Below are positions 24,301 to 36,775 of a DNA stretch of 64,000 nucleotides, in pieces (position 1 is the first letter of the stretch; the number at the start of each line of letters is the position of its first letter). The position numbers and the translations under genes are program-made. Origin of the DNA: Doris montereyensis (Eukaryota; Mollusca; Gastropoda; Nudibranchia; Dorididae); contig JAXRKP010000473.1 in assembly GCA_037039925.1 (NCBI GenBank), positions 124,001-188,000 on the forward strand. Reading direction: 5' to 3'. Below the pieces are notes generated by a model. It saw nothing but the letters and a program-made list of their open reading frames with translations, made no database searches and had not been told where the DNA came from.

Positions 24301-24850
24301 GAAAATTTAACAAAAGTTGTTTTTCTCATTTCTCCCAGATAAAATTTGCATTTTCTGTTTGCATGTAAGTTTGAATGACTCAAACCTTATTTGTGACTAA
24401 CCATTGTTGGAAAAGCGATCTGCTATTCCCTTCATCATCATATGCATTTAATATTTACATCACGTATATAAGATGTTAGGTTTTGAAAGGAGAGTGCTTT
24501 TAGGATGGTCAGATGTGTGACAAGTGACAGTTTTTCTGAGGGGTTTTATTGTGTGCAGTGTGATCTTTGTAGTTGATAAAGGTGAATGGGGATTTGTGCA
24601 GAGTCTTTGATTGCCACTACAAATTGAATTTTACGAGTGTCAAATTAGAGCGTCACGACTGAACAAATCAAAATAAAAAGAATAGATTTATTGTATTTCT
24701 TGAAATGTTTTTTCTTGCTTCTTTTTTGTCATTCTTAATCTTTTCAAGGAATTTGAGTAATATATAATACTATTATAATGTGTTTTTCCCCTATGTTTAC
24801 CAAATTTGAATTGTTGTTAACCCTAATTCTTCTCTCATTCTCATCTTTAG
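21323..24850. other. Long AT-rich stretch, no recognised gene
   Basis: Very AT-rich sequence, presumably intronic if the candidate terminal exon at 24.85 kb belongs to the ankyrin-DHHC gene, otherwise intergenic. I examined acceptor-like tracts (for example before 23,694) but could not match any following frame to the expected protein. Confidence 0.4.
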
Positions 24851-24905
24851 GGAAAACTCTGATGAAATAGAATTTACTCCTTCTCAGACAACTTTTGGCA
24901 TCTGA
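24851..24905 (+). CDS. Candidate terminal exon of the ankyrin-DHHC gene
   Basis: A strong pyrimidine tract and acceptor (CTCATTCTCATCTTTAG) precedes a short frame that, with one leading base, reads ENSDEIEFTPSQTTFGI and stops. A short acidic C-terminal tail would suit a membrane enzyme. There is no homology evidence, and the exon before it is not identified, so this is only a possibility. Confidence 0.25.
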
Positions 24906-24979
24906 TCTTTGTCCCTCAATTTTTTTTCTTTTTACTGGGTTTGTTTTTTTTTGCTAATTTCTTATGTTTTAACTTGTCT

Positions 24980-25290
24980 TATTGTAGATTTATAAAATCC
25001 CTCTCTCTTTTTCGTTGCTCCTTGGAGGAGCATAAGGCACCAACAAAAAGTCTCCATTCAAATCTGTCCTGGGCCATTTTTCTGATTTTGTTTCATGACT
25101 TTCCAATTTCCTTTCTTTCTTCTTCTACTGACCTTTGTCTTGTTCCTAGTGGTCATCCTGACTTTCTTTTGCCCTGAGGTGTCCATGTCAAGGTTTTGGC
25201 TGGGTGTCTCATATTCTTCGTTCTGAGCACATGACCTGTCCACTTCCATCTTCTTTTAAAGACTTCAAACATTATTAGTTATTCCGATTT
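24980..25290 (-). pseudogene. LINE 3'-end fragment
   Basis: Read on the minus strand, the sequence resembles the extreme C-terminus of a LINE pol protein: a broken RW-GHV-R region (MEVDRSCAQNEEYETPSQNL) followed by KKVRMTTRNKTKVSRRRKK. A W/F-C-L-M-L-L-Q-type end corresponds to the usual ALCPPR motif. No RT core is present. A SINE starts directly after it. Confidence 0.6.
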
Positions 25291-25304
25291 TTGCTGCAAT
25301 CTCT

Positions 25305-25605
25305 TTATTAGAAGGGGACTCGGTAGTCCAAAGGCAAGGTGTGGACCTCTCAACCAAAAGGTAGTGGGTTCAAGCCCTGCCGTCGGTTGAACAATTTTTC
25401 CGACCAAAATCTATCCCCCTGCTAGTCCCATTGGAGACAAGCGATAAAAAAGGAGATCTAATGTGCAGATCACAATACTCTGTGCACATTAAAGATCCAT
25501 TGGCTGTTTACAGGACTGTCTGGTTAAAACAAATTTAAAATCCTACCAAAACCTGGAGATCACCTTAGTTGTGGATGTGGGTAAATCAAGTCAAACAAAA
25601 AACTA
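25305..25605 (+). repeat. SINE copy C, most complete
   Basis: The head has a pol III-like box A region (GTCCAAAGGCAAGGTGTGGA) and a box B (GGGTTCAAGCCC). The shared body follows (CCATTGGAGACAAGCGATAA, CTGTTTACAGGACTGTC, GGAGATCACCTTAGTTGTGG) and ends in a GTAAATCAAGTCAAACAAAAA tail. Length is about 300 bases. This is the best copy in the window for defining the family. Confidence 0.85.
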
Positions 25606-27589
25606 TTGGAAATTCTATCTTCCTTCAAATTCTCTCAACTTGCTTTTTATTCTCTTATTATTTGTTCTTCAAGTTTCAGCTGCATACAGTAGAGCAAATA
25701 TTTAAATTTAAGTATATTCTGAGTATTGAAATTGAGTGACATATCCAGCCAAATAATTACATTGCAAATATTATTATAGTATTTAGTATACTAGTATACT
25801 AAGCTCAGTCTGTTTGGTCCCCAAATGTGGTGTTGGCCACAGTTCGTTCTATGCCAATGCCACACACATCCAGGATCAAGTGAAAGCCTAAAGCTTGGTT
25901 ACAATATGAAAGGAAGAACAGGAAAATTTTCTAAGATAACGCAGATTTATGACAATTGACAACAATATAATCATTCATGTTTTGATTTTTTTAATAACAA
26001 ATAGCATATTTTTTTAATATATTTTTTTTTAAGCGGCCTGGATTGGAGGTGTATGATATAGGGTCACACTCATTTTCATTATAATTTCAATTAGGAAACG
26101 AATCTCACTTTTTTTCTTTTAGTTTTAGTTTCACAATCCAAGTTTTAGACATTTCAGTGTCCACAGCTCTGGCCAACGGTTGCAAAGATAGATTAGATAA
26201 GAAACAAAGTCATGTCTGATTTTCGATTCTCTTGATATGCTCAGCTATCTTGGAAAGTGCGAAGACACATGGCTGGTGGACCAAACCCATGGTCCAAACT
26301 GAGTATAAGTCAAGCTTTCGAGAAAATCTTCAAACTTGTGAGAGAGAAAAGTTGTTGGCTTGAATGTGACCACATTTGTTGAGAGACAAAAAGCAGATAA
26401 ATTATAATTTATATGCTTCTTGTTCTTCTTCATTTCGCATGCCTTTTGGTGTGGTAAGACTGAACTCCCATTTATTTATTTTTATTTAACACCCTCCCCC
26501 TTCCCACACATACGCCTACACACACATACATGTACTTTTTTTTATCCAATTTCTACAGGGGGAGGGGGTGACTTGTTCTAAACCTTGAGCCTCGAGGAAT
26601 TGATGTATTTTTTGTGTTAATCTATGTTTCTATAGCATTAGTGGAAAAGACAATGCAAGCTCCCCACTCAGAAGCATGCTAGTCTGTCACAGACTACTCT
26701 GCTACAGCTGCTTCCTTTTTGCACTTGAGTAAAGTGAGGAAAAATATATCAATTGTCTTTCTAAAAGATAAAGATAGATTTATAGTCTGTATCCCCGCAC
26801 AAGTGTAGGCTTACCGACTACAACATTTATACCCCAGTAGGCCATTTCATTCAGTCTTCTACTCCCTGATGAGCATAGAGTACATCAGTCTGTTAGGTGA
26901 TTCATATTAATACATTGACAAAATCTGTTTCTTCCTATAACTGGGTATTCATTTGATTCACACCTGTGTCAAGTGAGGCCAGCCAGCTATGGGTTTTGAA
27001 CCAGTGTCTTCGTGATTACAAACTCACAACACGACAGCTTGGCTACAACGCCTCCAATTCCAATGATACAACGTCAGGCTTAGCGAAACTAAGATTTCTA
27101 TCACGATCACACACGAAATGGGGTTATTGGCGGTATCAGTATCAATAGTATCACTATCTAGTACGTCTGTGTAGAAATCGGGAAAAGCCTTCGGGAGAAG
27201 GACGATCCAAGTTGGTAGTTAGTAGCCTAGTAACACGACCACCTGGACAACAAAAGAATCACAATTAACGTCCATTTAGTTCCAATTCAAACGCGTCGAC
27301 GCTTCGCCAGCCACATCACATAATAATACAATATATGCAATCGCATTACATCAGTTTTGTTGTGGTGTGTCTTTCTTTCTTTTCTCCACCATGCCCCCTC
27401 ACATCATCACCTTTCCTTGCTCATCTATTCATTTCTCTCACTTTGCACACCTTTAAGGGTCTACAATGTAATTTAATTACGTTGCAGGGGAGAGAGAGTA
27501 GAGAGAGAGAGTTATAGGCCTTCGCAAACTTTTTCGATATATTATTATATGTTGTCTCTGACTCTAACCATCACGATAGGAATATTGGA

Positions 27590-28470
27590 AGTAGTCAGTC
27601 TTGATGGCGCTAGCTCTCAGTTTCAGGCCACGTGTTTGATACCCACTCAAACGGTTGAAAAATCTTCTCAAGTTTGTTTTTTTTATAGTAAAAACACCAT
27701 TCTGATCCAGATAGATCTAAGTGGATCGACTTGATTTGACTTGATTTTGATTTACCCACATCCACAACTAAGGTGATCTTGGGGGTTTTGGGTAGGATTT
27801 TCAATTTTGCCCAGACTGCCGTGTAAACAGTCAAGGGATCGTTAACATTTGCACGTGACATAGTCGTTAACCTACACATAGTGTGTGGTCTGCACACGGA
27901 TCTCTCTTTTTATCGTCCATCTCCAATGGAACTAGGTTTTCCCTAGGCTGTTTACATGGTTGTCCAGGCAAAATTAAAAATCCTATCAAAAACCCTGAGA
28001 TCTCCTTAGTTGTGGACGTGGGTGAAATGAATCAAATTAATATAACTCTCCAACCTCCTCCCCAACTGGTCGAACCAGCAGGACTTTCCATCGACCTCGC
28101 GGGAAGCTACCTTGAAAACGTTTGTGGAAGACCATTTCAAAGAGCATGAAAAGAGTTCAAGTTATGTGAAATGTATAATCTTCAAGGCTGAGCAGCTGAA
28201 ACACATTTACATAATACATGGTTTGGGTTTGTCTTTCCAATCTTCTTTGTGTTTGTTAGGGTAACAATAAAATAGGTAGGTGGATCAACACCTGTTCCAT
28301 CAGAGACGAGCGATAAAGAGGAGGCGCCGTGAACAGATCACAACACTCTGGACAAGTTACACTTACAGGTCCCTTTACTGTTTACAGGGCAGTCCGGACA
28401 AATTACACATCCTACTTAACCCCGAGATCGCCTTAGTTGTAGTTGTGGGTAAAATCAAATCAAGCTCTCT
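27590..28470. repeat. Cluster of SINE copies in both orientations
   Basis: A head-containing piece (27,590-27,735, plus strand, box B-like TGTTTGATACCC) is followed by a minus-strand body (27,740-27,930). A plus-strand tail half (27,930-28,030) and another plus-strand body (28,265-28,470) follow. All carry the core words GGCAGTCCGGACAAA or its complement and CCTTAGTTGTGGATGTGGG. The arrangement implies repeated insertion into or next to older copies. Confidence 0.8.
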
Positions 28471-28739
28471 GATTCGAAGCTGCAGCATGGGGGGGGGGGT
28501 CGGTTTAACTTAGGTTTTAGATGAAAGAATAATTCGATGTTAATTAGAACAGTTATTTGGATACTTTTTAGTCCCTTGTATTTGTAACATTTTTATTTTG
28601 ATTGTTAATTTTTGTTTGTTTGTTTTTTAAATTGTGAACCCACAATCTTCCCTTGTGCTTAACTCCCTTAAGTACCTACAGATACACATCATATAGGTAT
28701 AAATATCAACATTTGGGGTCCACTCGTTCATTTGTCTAA

Positions 28740-29540
28740 GACGCCAAGACGCGTATAACACCAGAATTACAACAACGCGCCATCGGCCTTCAAATCAGCC
28801 TCTTATCAATCGGAGAACCCAAAACAACCAACAACAGGCCTTTATGTCGTCAAACCATGCGCTGAATCTTGGCTTGTCGAAATTCGCATTTTACGCCGTC
28901 CTATTATTATGTCTCTGCAGCATGGACAATATCGACTGGCTTGGGCAACAGCACATCGATTTTGGAGTTGGAGGCAATAGATTGGGAGAAGGGTTCATTT
29001 TTATAGACTGCATCAATCGGAGTGATGCACGTATCCGAACATACCACCTGCCCATTACGCCTTTTGAAAATAACATTTGTGAGTGTAATCCCAGGAGAGA
29101 CCCTTCTGTTTTGTTGTAGGGTTGGTATGTAGAAGGCACATCCGGGGACCTGTATTCTTCCGGAATCTGCAACCGGGACGTGGAAGTGGCATCCCCTCAG
29201 CAGCATACGTGCAACACATTTTACAGCCTCACATCGTGCCATTTCTGGACAGGCATGATAGTGTACATTATCAAAAGGACAATGTACGTACACATGTCTC
29301 AAGGCATACCTTGACATTCCTTGCTGAAAACAACACACAGGTGATGGACTGACCAAGTCTCACCGCAAACTTCAACCTAAATGAACACTTTTTGGATCAA
29401 AGGTCAATAATGTCTAAATGAGGCTCCACACTGTATACCAGCTCCACGAGGTTTTCGCAGAGGTCTGGAATCAAGTCTTACCAAGAAGATTGATCAATTC
29501 GATTTTCAAGAAAATGCCGAGTAGCCATTGATGTGAAAGG
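28740..29540 (+). pseudogene. Tc1/mariner transposase relic
   Basis: The 3' half is clear: GPVFFRNLQPGRGSGIPSAA, then YVQHILQPHIVPFLDRHDS and QKDNVRTHVSRHTLTFLAEN. These match Tc1-family blocks around the second catalytic Asp (QxDNAxxH). The frame is broken at VMD; beyond a slip it continues WPSLTANFNLNEHFLDQ, a degraded WPxxSPDLNPIEHLWD with the catalytic Asp/Glu region. Upstream (28,740-29,115), a different frame shows IDFGVGGNRLGEGFIFIDCI, a worn W-x-VLFSDE region. Several frameshifts make it inactive. Confidence 0.8.
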
Positions 29541-29783
29541 TGACTACACCCAATATTAAGGCCTTTAACACCAATAATATCTTATATCTTTCTTTTGCAA
29601 AATATGTGCCATATTGTTTGGAAAAAAGATTTTAAAAAACAGTGAAAAAATCTGTATTAAAAGAGAAAAACGATACAAAAGGTATTGATATTCGCGTTTC
29701 TCTTCGACGCGAGGAAATGATAATATTTTGAATGTGATCACGATTCCCCAAAAAAGCTTCAATTTGGAATTTAAATGGGTGTA

Positions 29784-30061
29784 TCTTCTTCTTCTTCTTC
29801 TTCTTCTTCTTCTTCTTCTTCTTCTTCTTCTTCTTCTTCTTCTTCTTCTTCTTTTTCTTCTTCTTCTTCTTCTTCTCCTTCTCCTTTTCTTCTTCTTCTT
29901 CTCTTCTTCTTCTTCTTCTTCTTCTTCTTCTCCTTCTTCTTCTTCTCTTCTTCTCCTTCTCCTTCTTCTTCTTCTTCTTCTTCTTCTTCTTCTTCTTCTT
30001 CTTCTTCTTCTTCTTCTTCTTCTTCTTCTTCTTCTTCTTCTTCTTCTTCTTCTTCTTCTTC

Positions 30062-30093
<32 letters not shown>

Positions 30094-30203
30094 CTTCTTC
30101 TTCTTCTTCTTCTTCTTCTTCTTCTTCTTCTTCTTCTTCTTCTTCTTCTTCTTCTTCTTCTTCCTTCTTCTTGTTCTTGTTCTTCTTCTTCTTCTTCTTC
30201 TTC
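29784..30203. repeat. (TTC)n / (GAA)n microsatellite, about 420 bp
   Basis: Nearly pure TTC triplets with a few CTC and TTT interruptions around 29,870-29,960 and 30,160-30,180. On the minus strand this is a GAA tract lying about 70 bases downstream of the stop codon of the LINE at 30.3-33.4 kb. It may therefore have expanded from the LINE 3' tail. All long frames over it are artefacts. Confidence 0.95.
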
Positions 30204-33200
30204 GGTATAGCAATAATATAACACATACAGATACAATGTTCCACAACAGAGTTGAATCGGATCACAGGGAACACATCACTTCAATGGTAAATTCGAAGTT
30301 AGTCTGACAAACTCTGACAGAGTGCTGGCATCTACGGCTTCGGGAGGCAGACTATTCCACAGACGGACAGTTGAAGGAAAGAAGGAGTTGATATGCGCCT
30401 CGATTCTAGATTTAGGGACAATGAATTTTCTGCTGTGTCCTCTGGTGTTTCTTGTGGCACGTGTAATGGAGTTCGGGAAGGAGACATCTATCGTGTTGCT
30501 CATTATCTTAAACATTGTTGTCATCTTGTTCCTTTTTCTTCTTTTATTCAGTGGTTCGAGGCCGAGTTTCTGAACAAGGGACGAAACACTTGTATGAGGC
30601 GAGAAATCGTTAAATATACGCCTTGCTGTTCTCTTTTTGCACCGCTTCAATTTGGTTGACAAGGTTCGTCTGATTCGGATCCCCACTACGCTGGCATATT
30701 CCAATATGGGTCGGACTAGAGCCTTTGTAGCAGTTTAGTTGTATAGGGGTCGGACATTGCTTTAGATTACGCCAGATGAATGAGCTTATTTTATTTGCCT
30801 TGGTCGAGATGTATGTGATATGATTTTTCCATTTTAGATCTTTTCGATATTTCAACGCCGAGATATTTTGCTGAATCAACTTGTTCCAGAAATTGTCCGT
30901 GTAGGGAATACTTTGCCATAATTGTTTTTTCTTGTTCGTAACAGTGAGGACGTGGCATTTTGATACATTAAATTCCATCTGCCATTTCATTTCCCATAGT
31001 TGCAGTCGAGCAAGATCTTCGTTAAGACAGCAACAATCATTGAAACTGGAGATGTGGTGGTATAATATTGTGTCGTCAGCAAACAGGCGTACGTTCGCTC
31101 TAATGTTGTCTCCTAGGTCATTTATGTAAATCAAAAATAGTGTTGGTCCCAATACTGATCCCTGGGGGACGCCGGATGTCACATTTCCAATTGCTGATCT
31201 TTCTCCTCCAACGACAACTTCTTGTGTTCTGTTGCTGAGGAATGATTTTATCCACTGTAGTGTGTTGTCTGTGACTGCAACTGATTTGAGTTTGCATAGG
31301 AGCCGCTGGTGAGGCACTTTGTCAAAGGCCTTTGAGAAGTCCAACAATTTGCATCAGTTTGCCCGCCTCTGTCAAGTTCAGTTGTGAGGTCTTCTATGAT
31401 GGAAATCAGCTGAGTTTCACATGATCGTCGTTTCGGAAACCGTGTTGTAGCATCTGTAATGATACTGTGTGCCTCAAGGTGTTCAGTTATGGCAGACCTG
31501 ACAATGTGTTCTAGGATTTTGCAGCATATACAAGTGAGCGACATTGGTCTGTAGTTTGATGCGTTGTTTCTGTTTCGTTTTTAAAGATGGGCTGCACGAT
31601 CGTGCATGTTTCCATATTGAAGTATGCAATCAGTATCTAAAAAGTTGAAGCAGTTTGGTAAGAGCTGCGGAAATCTCTTTCGCACATAACTGCAAGAGAC
31701 GACATGGGATACCGTCAGGACCTGCAGCTTTTCTGGGCTTGAGTTTTTCAAGTAGTTTTTGCACTTCTGGGACAGTTACTGTGATGTCAGGCATTGGGGT
31801 ATTTGATTTGTCTTTATAAAAGGAAGGTTTGTAAGTGTCCTCTTGGGTGAAGACAGAGCAGAATTGTTCATTTAATGCGTTTGCCTTATCTATACTGGTG
31901 GTATAGGTAGTGTTCCCTTTGATCAATGGCACCACTCCCATTGTGTCATGTTTTCTACTTTTGATGAATTTCCATAGATTTTTGTTTGAGTCCTCGGTTA
32001 TCAAATTATTGACATATTTGTGAAAAGCTGTTCTGTTTTCCCGTCTTGTTTCTTTCTTCAGTGACTTGTACTTTTCCCAGTCGGCCGCTTCATTTGTTCT
32101 TTTAGCTCTACTCCATGCTCTCTTTTTTCTTCTTGACAATCGTTTCAAATCAGTAGTGATCCAGGGCTGATGATATTTCGCCGAGCATGTCTTAGTGGGG
32201 ACATGGTTCTTCAATATGGACTGCAAATGATTGTTCATGGCGTCCCATATTTCTCCAACATTATTAGTATCCTCCAAGATTTTGTTGGTGAATGTTTCTG
32301 TGTCACTACGCATGGCGTTGATATTTGCCTTTTCCCAAACGCTGATGGTATGTGGAATGGGTTTGGTTATATTAGCTCTTATATTGCTGTCTATAATAAC
32401 AATATCATGGTCGCCAAGACCTGGAGTTGTTGTTGAATCTTTTATTAGGTTCGGTCTATTGGTAAAGAACAGATCAAGAATGTGTTGTTACCTCTGGTAG
32501 GAATTTAGTTTATTTGGGATAAGGCAAGGTCTTATATTTTGTCTAGAAACATGTTATTTATTGTAAATGGATACTGATGCCCAATTATTTGTTGCGTTTT
32601 CCAATCGATGTCAGGTAGATTAAAATCTCCGCCTACCCATAGAACGCTGTCCTTGTTTAGGTAATTAAGACAATTAGTAAGATCTGTCATTTGGTCTACA
32701 TTCGTGTGCGATGGTGTTCTATATACGGATCCAACCACAAGAAGGTTGTTTTGAATGGGTGTGTCAATTTTCACAAAGACTGCTTCCAACAGATGGAAAA
32801 CAATTGTTAATTTCATGCACGATAAGATGAGATTTGGTGGCAACGAGAACTCCACCATAGACGTCGTGTCTGTCTTTTCTAAACACGTTGTATTGTAGCT
32901 CTGGTGGAAAGATCTCGGCGTTATTTATCTCCTCTTTTAGCCATGTTTCACATCCAATAACAATATCTGGTTTTGTATTTTGTAGGATGTGCCAGAATTC
33001 AGTTTTCTTATTTAAAAGACTTTGAAAATTAATCACAAGAACACGCAATGTTTGTTGGAATTTATTTGCGTCATTTTTACGAGACTGGGGCTGTGGCATT
33101 TTACTAATGTTCACTTTTGTCAAAGTGGCTGGGGGTCGGGGTTGCGGTGTAGAACGCATGAATGGTGACCAATGATACTATTAATAGGTTTTTGTTTATG

Positions 33201-33390
33201 TTCACCAGCGCGCTAGAGACGTCGTTCGTAAGAAAGAACCTCGTTGTCATTTTTTCGTTGGTCACTTGACTGTCTGTGGATGGCATTGTCAATATCGGTG
33301 TGCGAGGGGGGGGGGCGGTTGTTGTTGTCAAAAGAACGACGGCCCATGATAACACAGATGGATTTGCTTTTCTGCTTTCGTTTTCCACCG
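30204..33390 (-). mobile_element. Near-full-length non-LTR retrotransposon (Jockey/CR1-like), broken
   Basis: On the minus strand the pol region runs from an apurinic endonuclease to reverse transcriptase. Endonuclease parts are VLVINFQSLLNKKTEF and DIVIGCETWLKEEIN (33.0 kb), VYGGVLVAT, and VGGDFNLPDIDW (32.6 kb). A lysine-rich linker (32.3-31.9 kb) leads to KLKPRKAAGPDGIPCRLL (RT block 0), then KILEHIV and RRSCETQLI. Next come LDFSKAFDKVPHQRLL, GVPQGSVLGPTLFLIYIND, and the catalytic RLFADDTILYH at about 31.08 kb. The C-terminus has RLWNSLPPEAVDAST and ends LTSNLPLK at 30,276. At least four frame breaks (near 32.8, 32.5, 31.6 and 31.33 kb) inactivate it. The short 3' part runs directly into the GAA tract. 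The clade needs a phylogeny. Confidence 0.9.
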
Positions 33391-33479
33391 CGACACCCGC
33401 GTCTCTTGTTTACATTAGTTGGCTTGTAATGGCAACTGACTAGTATCCATTCGTGATATGAACAAGACATTGGGAGTTA

Positions 33480-34000
33480 AAAATGGACATACCTTTTAGA
33501 TCCATTGTAAAAAGTTTGATATAAATGGCAATACTAATGACAACTATGGTATAAAACTTGTAGGAAATGAGCTTGTATGATGATGAATGTGCATTGTTCT
33601 TATTGATTACTACATGTCCATGAATTTTAAAACTCCATGATTATTTTGAGATGTATGGTGCATTTAAAGGTCAAATGACCTATGTGGCCTCTGAAAGGAT
33701 ATGATAATCTTGCGTTTTAAGTTTCCAGTGCTATCTTAAGTTGCTGTTGGCAGTTTCTTCCACAGCTCTAGTACTGAAGGCCTACTGTACTAAGATAAAA
33801 TGAGGGCAAATGACAATCAATGACATGTGTATCTATCATTTGACAGTTTGATATAGTTGTTCTTGTATTAAGTTTTAGCTGATCTTTCACGATAAACAGT
33901 TTTCCATTTATAGTTTTAAAGACAATACTTAATCCATTTCTGGCTCTATGCCCTTCCGAAGGTATCTATTGTTATGGATATGATTATACATAATCATCGT
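33480..34000. other. Intergenic stretch, no recognised feature
   Basis: AT-rich sequence between two LINE fragments. I see no supported ORF, RNA or repeat structure. Confidence 0.4.
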
Positions 34001-34009
34001 CCTCAAGTC

Positions 34010-35215
34010 CAAGTGTCTTGTTGTGTAGCGTTGACGATCATGTTCTTCCACGCTTCTCGATTGCTGATCACTCTTATCAGGTTGTTTACTTTCTTTGTCT
34101 TCAACCATCCTGCAATTTCATCCACAACCTTCTCCCTTTGATCTAGATCTTGTCCCATCCGTTTTCCCAGTGGTGACCAGGTGTTCCATTTTCTCCCTCC
34201 TCATTACATATAAAAAAAAAGTTGCCTGTCTTTTCGTTATTTTATTGAGGAGAGTTCTACGTGTGTCTGCTTGTTTGAGATTGTTTTTGTTAGTTTCTTT
34301 CTTTGTCCAAGAGACACGTAGCATCCTTCTCAAGAGCCACACCTCGATTGCTTGGATTCTCTCTTGTATCTTTTTGTTTAGACTCCATAATTGACATCCA
34401 TACGCTGGGATCGGCTCTATGTAACATTGAAGCTATTTTTTCTTCGTATGTACAGATATTTGTCAGAATGTGCTCTATTTTTCAAACTTAATTTTTGCTT
34501 GATTTATTCTTGTTTTTATCTCTGTGTTGCTTATTCCATCTGGCGTTATGATGGTGCCTAGGTATCTAAAGCTGTCTTGTGTTTTCATTTTGCATGTTGG
34601 TCTTTGAGGTTTTCTGCTAATAACCATGACTCCTGTTTTGTTGCTGTTTAGTTTTTACCGTTTCATCTTGCCTTCTTTCTTCACTAGTTCAAATAGATGC
34701 TGTAGCTTGTTTTCACCTTCTGCAATTATAACTATAGGCCTATCATCAGCATATCTTATGTTGTTTATGATATATCCTCCTATTGCAATGCCATCATGCT
34801 ATTCTATTTTCTGCAATATTATCCTACTACCGGTATATAATTAAAACAGATCTGGTGACAAGACAACCCTGTCTTACACCTCTTTTGATTTCCTGGAATG
34901 TGTCTGTGTCTTCATCAATTTGTATAGCTGCTATTTATTTCCAGTACAGTTCTTTTATAATTCCGCAATTTTTGCCGTTGATGTTTAATTTTTAAAGAAG
35001 GAAATTAATTCCGCATGTCTGACACTATTGAGGCTTTAGTATAATCGATAAAGCAGAGGTACAAGTCTTTCTGAGCTCCAAGAGTTCTCTCTATATGATC
35101 ATTCTTAAAATGTATATAGCATTGGTCGTCCCCTTCCCTTCCATAAAGCCACACAGGTCCTCTGCTATTTCTGATCATATTTTATTTCTTATTCGCTTCA
35201 TTATAACTCAAAGGA
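34010..35215 (-). pseudogene. LINE pol 3' half (second family)
   Basis: Minus-strand reading, with several breaks, gives INNIRYADDRPIVIIAEG (catalytic YADD-type block at about 34.74 kb), NSNKTGVMVISRKPQRPTC and SFRYLGTIITPDGISNTEIK. The C-terminal part is VWLLRRMLRVSWTKKETN and TRRTLLNKITKRQATFF, followed by VMRREKMEHLVTTGK. The W-RMLRISWTD and V-RREKLEHLVTTGKIEG blocks define a LINE group distinct from the one at 30-33 kb. Endonuclease and the 5' part are missing. Confidence 0.8.
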
Positions 35216-35334
35216 ATATCTTTGTTATGTGATTCATCAGTAAGACTAGTACCAGTAAGAGGAAGACTGCTAAGTGGGACTGGAGCCTCAGTGGAATTTG
35301 TCTGTATGTCTATTTGCCCGTCTCTCTATCTGCC

Positions 35335-35337
<3 letters not shown>

Positions 35338-35432
<95 letters not shown>

Positions 35433-35442
35433 TTTTCTCCCT

Positions 35443-35513
<71 letters not shown>
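35338..35513. repeat. (TC)n microsatellite
   Basis: Two long TC blocks (35,338-35,421 and 35,451-35,513) are separated by a CTTTTTCTCCCTCCCTCC interruption. Confidence 0.95.
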
Positions 35514-35516
<3 letters not shown>

Positions 35517-36221
35517 CTCTTTCTCTTTAACCCCCTATTCCCCCTCTCTCTCTCACATACCACCGTGAAATAGATGATTGAATCATTTAGCAGTAATAAA
35601 TATAACGAGTCTATTTCGCTACAACTACTTCTTCAATTACAGATTATATGTACCAGTACATGGGTTGCAACAGGCCAGTCACCCGAAATTAGGTCAACAA
35701 TGTTTTGGTCCCATCGCGAAGCCGCATGGCGTGGTTGGCGAGTGAGCCGCGGCTCAAACTAGACCTAATCAACTGTGTTGCGAGCGATTAAAAACCTAAA
35801 TTAATATTACATACAATAGATCTAGATCTAGATTATGTATTAGATTTAGAAAATTTAGATTTCCTAATCGTAGGTCTATATTATTATATTATTACTATCT
35901 AAATCAAAGAACATCGACGTTTCATGAAACAAATTAGAAAACTCATGCTAAAAATGGAAAAGAAACTAGAATTGATGAACATAGATTTAGATCTAGATCT
36001 AGGGAAAGTTCTTAGATCTGTACAAATCAAATTCAACAGTAAAACGACGATACAGAGATGAGTTTTGTGCCTAAGTTCAGTGCCTTATCAAGGATTGGAG
36101 TGTTCATTACAAAGCTTAAAAACAAAAACATTTAACAGACGTGTAGTATGTTGTGATACTAGTTACTAGTTAAAAGTAGTCACTGTAGTATAAAACAAAT
36201 AAAGGGACATAAAAATAAGAA

Positions 36222-36312
36222 AATACCCAACGATTTATTGACATCTTCAAAACAGACAAGCAGTTTCGGGTTTTGTTATAATCATTATAATGTCAATAAA
36301 TCGTTGGGTATT
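36222..36312. repeat. Perfect 22-bp inverted repeat with 47-bp loop
   Basis: The left arm 36222-36243 (AATACCCAACGATTTATTG plus ACA) is perfectly complementary to the right arm 36291-36312. The transcript of either strand would fold into a 22-bp perfect stem. A third partial arm (ATACCCAAC) follows at 36,327. It could be the end of a small foldback element or a hairpin RNA. Confidence 0.8.
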
Positions 36313-36775
36313 AACTTAAAAAAGCTCATACCCAACAGTGACTTGAAACTTTATCAAATAGTAAGTAGTAGTAGTTGTAATACCGTAGTAGTAGTTGTAG
36401 CAGCAGCAGCAGTTAAGTGGTAGTAGTAGGAGGAGGAGGAGGAGCAATACTTTAGTCAGTATAATGGTTGTTGTTGGTGGTGGTGTTTTTGTTGCTGCTT
36501 TTGTTACTGTTGGTGGTTGTGATGAGAATGTTTTGGTGTTGTTTTTTGTAACAGGATCAGACGTGGCGACTCGTGGTTGGAAGAAAAAAACTCCAGCTGC
36601 TGTAACAGAATGCCAATTGATGCGTATGTTTTAAACTAAATGAACTGTGTCATACAAGAGAAATAAAGGCCGCGTGGAGTCAGTTGGTCTATACTGCTCT
36701 CCAGGGAGAAGGATTTTATTTGAACTTTTTCATGAAAAAGATTGAAGTTATTATCATTTACAATGCCAATGAGGT

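Noticed and set aside
29565..30274. Long frames of Arg, Glu, Leu, Ser or Lys runs on both strands
   Set aside because: All are translations of the TTC/GAA triplet array.
35222..35573. Several overlapping Leu/Ser-rich frames of 80-100 codons
   Set aside because: They are produced by the TC microsatellite.
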